Shown one piece after another: positions 5,508-6,626 of a stretch of 6,626 nucleotides of DNA. The notes below the pieces were generated by a model. That model was given only the letters and a program-made list of their open reading frames with translations, made no database searches and was not told where the DNA came from. Origin of the DNA: Acidobacteriota bacterium (GTDB lineage: Bacteria > Acidobacteriota > Vicinamibacteria > Vicinamibacterales > Fen-181). The translations under genes were made by a program, and so were the position numbers. The stretch is taken from positions 1 to 6,626 of the forward strand of contig PMKG01000073.1 of assembly GCA_003157675.1 (NCBI GenBank). The letters are read 5' to 3'. Each line of letters opens with the position of its first letter. The stretch's first letter is position 1.

Positions 5508-6344
5508 ATGCGACGTCAGCAATGTCTGGTCATGGCGACCACGCTCGTCGCAATCTCCACACTCTCCCTTGTCGAGTCGACACGGCCGCTGTCAGCGGAC
5601 ATCTCCCGGCCGCGACAGGCGCGAAGCGCGGATGGCGAGGCCGAACGGGTCCTCAGCCAGGCGCGTGCGAGCCTGGGCGGCTCCAACGCTTTCGATGCGG
5701 TGACCACTCTCGAGATTCATGGCGTGGAGGAACGCGGAGCGTCCGGCGCCGTGCCGAACGGTGCGACCGTCTACGGCTCTGCTCCCGAGCCGTTCGGCTT
5801 CAAGATGCGCTGGCCCGATCGCTTTCAAATTACCCGCGGGTGGTTCATCCACACGCTGGATGGACGCGCGTTCTGGAAGCAGCAGACGGGTGGTCCGCCC
5901 GTACCGGACACCCCGGATCTCGAAGCCACTGCTCGGCGGAGCACTGAACTCAACTCGGCGTATCTTACGCTGGCGTTCCTGTTGAGAACGCCGCCGTCGC
6001 TTCGCTGGGAGCCGAGATACCGCGGCCTCACGAAGATCGATGGCATCGACGGGCCAACGATCGAATTCGTTGGCGCGTCCGACCACGGTCCCAAGATGGT
6101 GTTCGATGCCGTCCGACACCTGCCTCTCGCGGTCGTCACGACCGCTCGACGCTACGAGGCGACGGGCGGCGAACGCCTCCTGGACGTCGTGAAGAGGCTC
6201 GACGATTACCGAAGGGTCGGTGGATTGCTCTTCCCGTTCCGACTGGATGAACAGACTCCCGGTCAGTATGCCATCACACGGATCACCAGCGTCCGGATCA
6301 ACCCGCCTCTCGGCCTACGCGACTTCGCACGACCGGACAAGTAG
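5508..6344 (+). CDS. Secreted LolA/LppX-like protein (putative lipophile-binding), third gene of the padR-permease operon
   Basis: A 278-residue protein. The N-terminus has a basic start (MRRQQ) and a hydrophobic stretch to about residue 22, so it is probably exported; the cleavage site is unclear (perhaps after PLSA, residue 30) and no lipobox is visible. A helix follows (AERVLSQARASLGG, 45-58), then a beta-rich body (65-278) ending GGLLFPFRLDEQ...ITRITSVRINPPLGLRDFARP. An N-terminal helix with LGG before antiparallel strands, and a closing 'fPf' strand plus 'vriN...l..FarP', resembles the LolA/LppX half-barrel that carries lipids in the periplasm. I judge this by pattern only; there is no decisive catalytic motif. 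The ATG at 5508 lies four bases after the permease stop, with GAAGAG inside the permease's last codons as a weak ribosome binding site, implying translational coupling. Frame and export are well supported; the fold is tentative and the cargo unknown. Confidence 0.85.
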   Translation: MRRQQCLVMATTLVAISTLSLVESTRPLSADISRPRQARSADGEAERVLSQARASLGGSNAFDAVTTLEIHGVEERGASGAVPNGATVYGSAPEPFGFKMRWPDRFQITRGWFIHTLDGRAFWKQQTGGPPVPDTPDLEATARRSTELNSAYLTLAFLLRTPPSLRWEPRYRGLTKIDGIDGPTIEFVGASDHGPKMVFDAVRHLPLAVVTTARRYEATGGERLLDVVKRLDDYRRVGGLLFPFRLDEQTPGQYAITRITSVRINPPLGLRDFARPDK

Positions 6345-6376
6345 CGGCGCCGACTGTGATCCCTCCGCCTCCGCCG

Positions 6377-6382
6377 TATAAT
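6377..6382 (+). promoter_or_regulatory. Promoter (-10 TATAAT) of the VWFA-related gene
   Basis: TATAAT matches the sigma-70 -10 consensus exactly and stands out in this GC-rich DNA. CTGTGA (6354-6359) with a 17-base spacer is a weak -35, three of six matches. It lies 33 bases after the stop of the LolA-like gene and 35 bases before the next start, so the following gene probably has its own transcript. I see no intrinsic terminator between 6344 and 6377. Confidence 0.65.
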
Positions 6383-6416
6383 GTCGCAGCCTGCCCATCC
6401 GGTTCACGGGGATGTC

Positions 6417-6626
6417 ATGTCGTCTTGCCTGGGTCGATCACGCCTGGCGGTCGCTCTCGCCATCCTGCTGGCGGGTCTCGTGGTGGCCCACCTGGCGGCC
6501 CAGCAACAGCCGCCGCCGACCTTCAGGTCCGGCGTCGAGGTCGTCCGGATCGACGTCAGCGTCGTCGACCGGACCGGCCAGCCCGTCAGCGACCTCAAGC
6601 CCGCCGACTTCACGGTGACGGTCGAC
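6417..6626 (+). CDS. VWFA-related acidobacterial secreted protein, N-terminal part, 3' end outside window
   Basis: The first 70 codons of a protein that continues beyond the window. Residues 1-28 are a signal peptide (MSSCLGRSR, then the hydrophobic AVALAILLAGLVVAHLAA) with probable cleavage before QQQPPP. The mature start, FRSGVEVVRIDVSVVDRTG followed by PVSDLKPADFTVTVD, is characteristic of the acidobacterial VWFA-related family. In that family this beta-sandwich lead-in precedes a von Willebrand factor A domain, which would lie outside the window. Such proteins are exported and presumed to mediate metal-dependent protein contacts; no specific role is known. The ATG at 6417 was chosen over the ATG at 6412, which is in another frame and gives no recognisable protein. 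GGGGA (6408-6412) lies four bases before it. Confidence 0.88.
   Translation, partial: MSSCLGRSRLAVALAILLAGLVVAHLAAQQQPPPTFRSGVEVVRIDVSVVDRTGQPVSDLKPADFTVTVD

Noticed and set aside
3821..5509. A 562-codon open frame on the - strand.
   Set aside because: It lies wholly opposite the permease gene, is rich in Arg, His, Gln and Pro, and shows no domain. It is a shadow of high-GC coding sequence.
6412..6618. ATG 6412 frame (68 codons) at the right edge.
   Set aside because: It is Ser/Arg/Pro-rich with no recognisable domain; the ATG at 6417 in the next frame gives a signal peptide and the acidobacterial VWFA-type N-terminus.

Overview
The window is high-GC bacterial chromosome and most likely comes from an Acidobacteriota genome, probably of the Vicinamibacteria type. 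Three things point there. There is a PadR regulator followed directly by an 'Acidobacterial duplicated orphan permease' (ADOP, MacB/FtsX-like without its own ATPase). The right edge opens a secreted protein whose N-terminus matches the acidobacterial VWFA-related family. Coding sequence is interleaved with short palindromic repeats of a kind common in such genomes. The lineage is an inference from family content; there is no rRNA or other phylogenetic marker here.

Layout. (1) 1-1197, + strand: the C-terminal ~400 codons of the glycogen branching enzyme GlgB, with all three catalytic carboxylates; the N-terminus is cut off by the window edge. (2) 1198-1294: a convergent intergenic stretch with a 13-bp inverted repeat that could terminate transcripts from both sides. 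(3) 1295-1801, - strand: a small exported DUF4440/NTF2-like protein with a strong ribosome binding site. (4) 1954-2043, + strand: tRNA-Ser(GGA) with an encoded CCA. (5) 2044-2610: about 570 bases without an intact gene. It holds two copies of a GCCCTGAGC...GTCGAAGGGC repeat, a chain of inverted repeats, and on the - strand the region-4 remnant of an ECF sigma factor that has lost its front half. (6) 2557-6344, + strand: a compact operon with a near-consensus sigma-70 promoter, padR (2611-2937), the ADOP permease (about 2954-5503) and a secreted LolA-like protein (5508-6344). (7) 6377-6626, + strand: a perfect TATAAT box and the first 70 codons of a VWFA-related secreted protein that runs off the right edge.

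How the genes fit together. GlgB is housekeeping glycogen metabolism and is unrelated to what follows. padR, the permease and the LolA-like gene are spaced by 16 and 4 bases, so they are almost certainly co-transcribed and translationally linked. The most economical reading is a PadR-controlled envelope module: a membrane permease with large extracytoplasmic domains, plus a soluble exported protein of possible lipophile-carrier fold. No ATPase is encoded next to them. The substrate is unknown. The stretch between the tRNA and padR looks like a decayed, repeat-filled junction, and the sigma-factor remnant stops about where the padR promoter begins.
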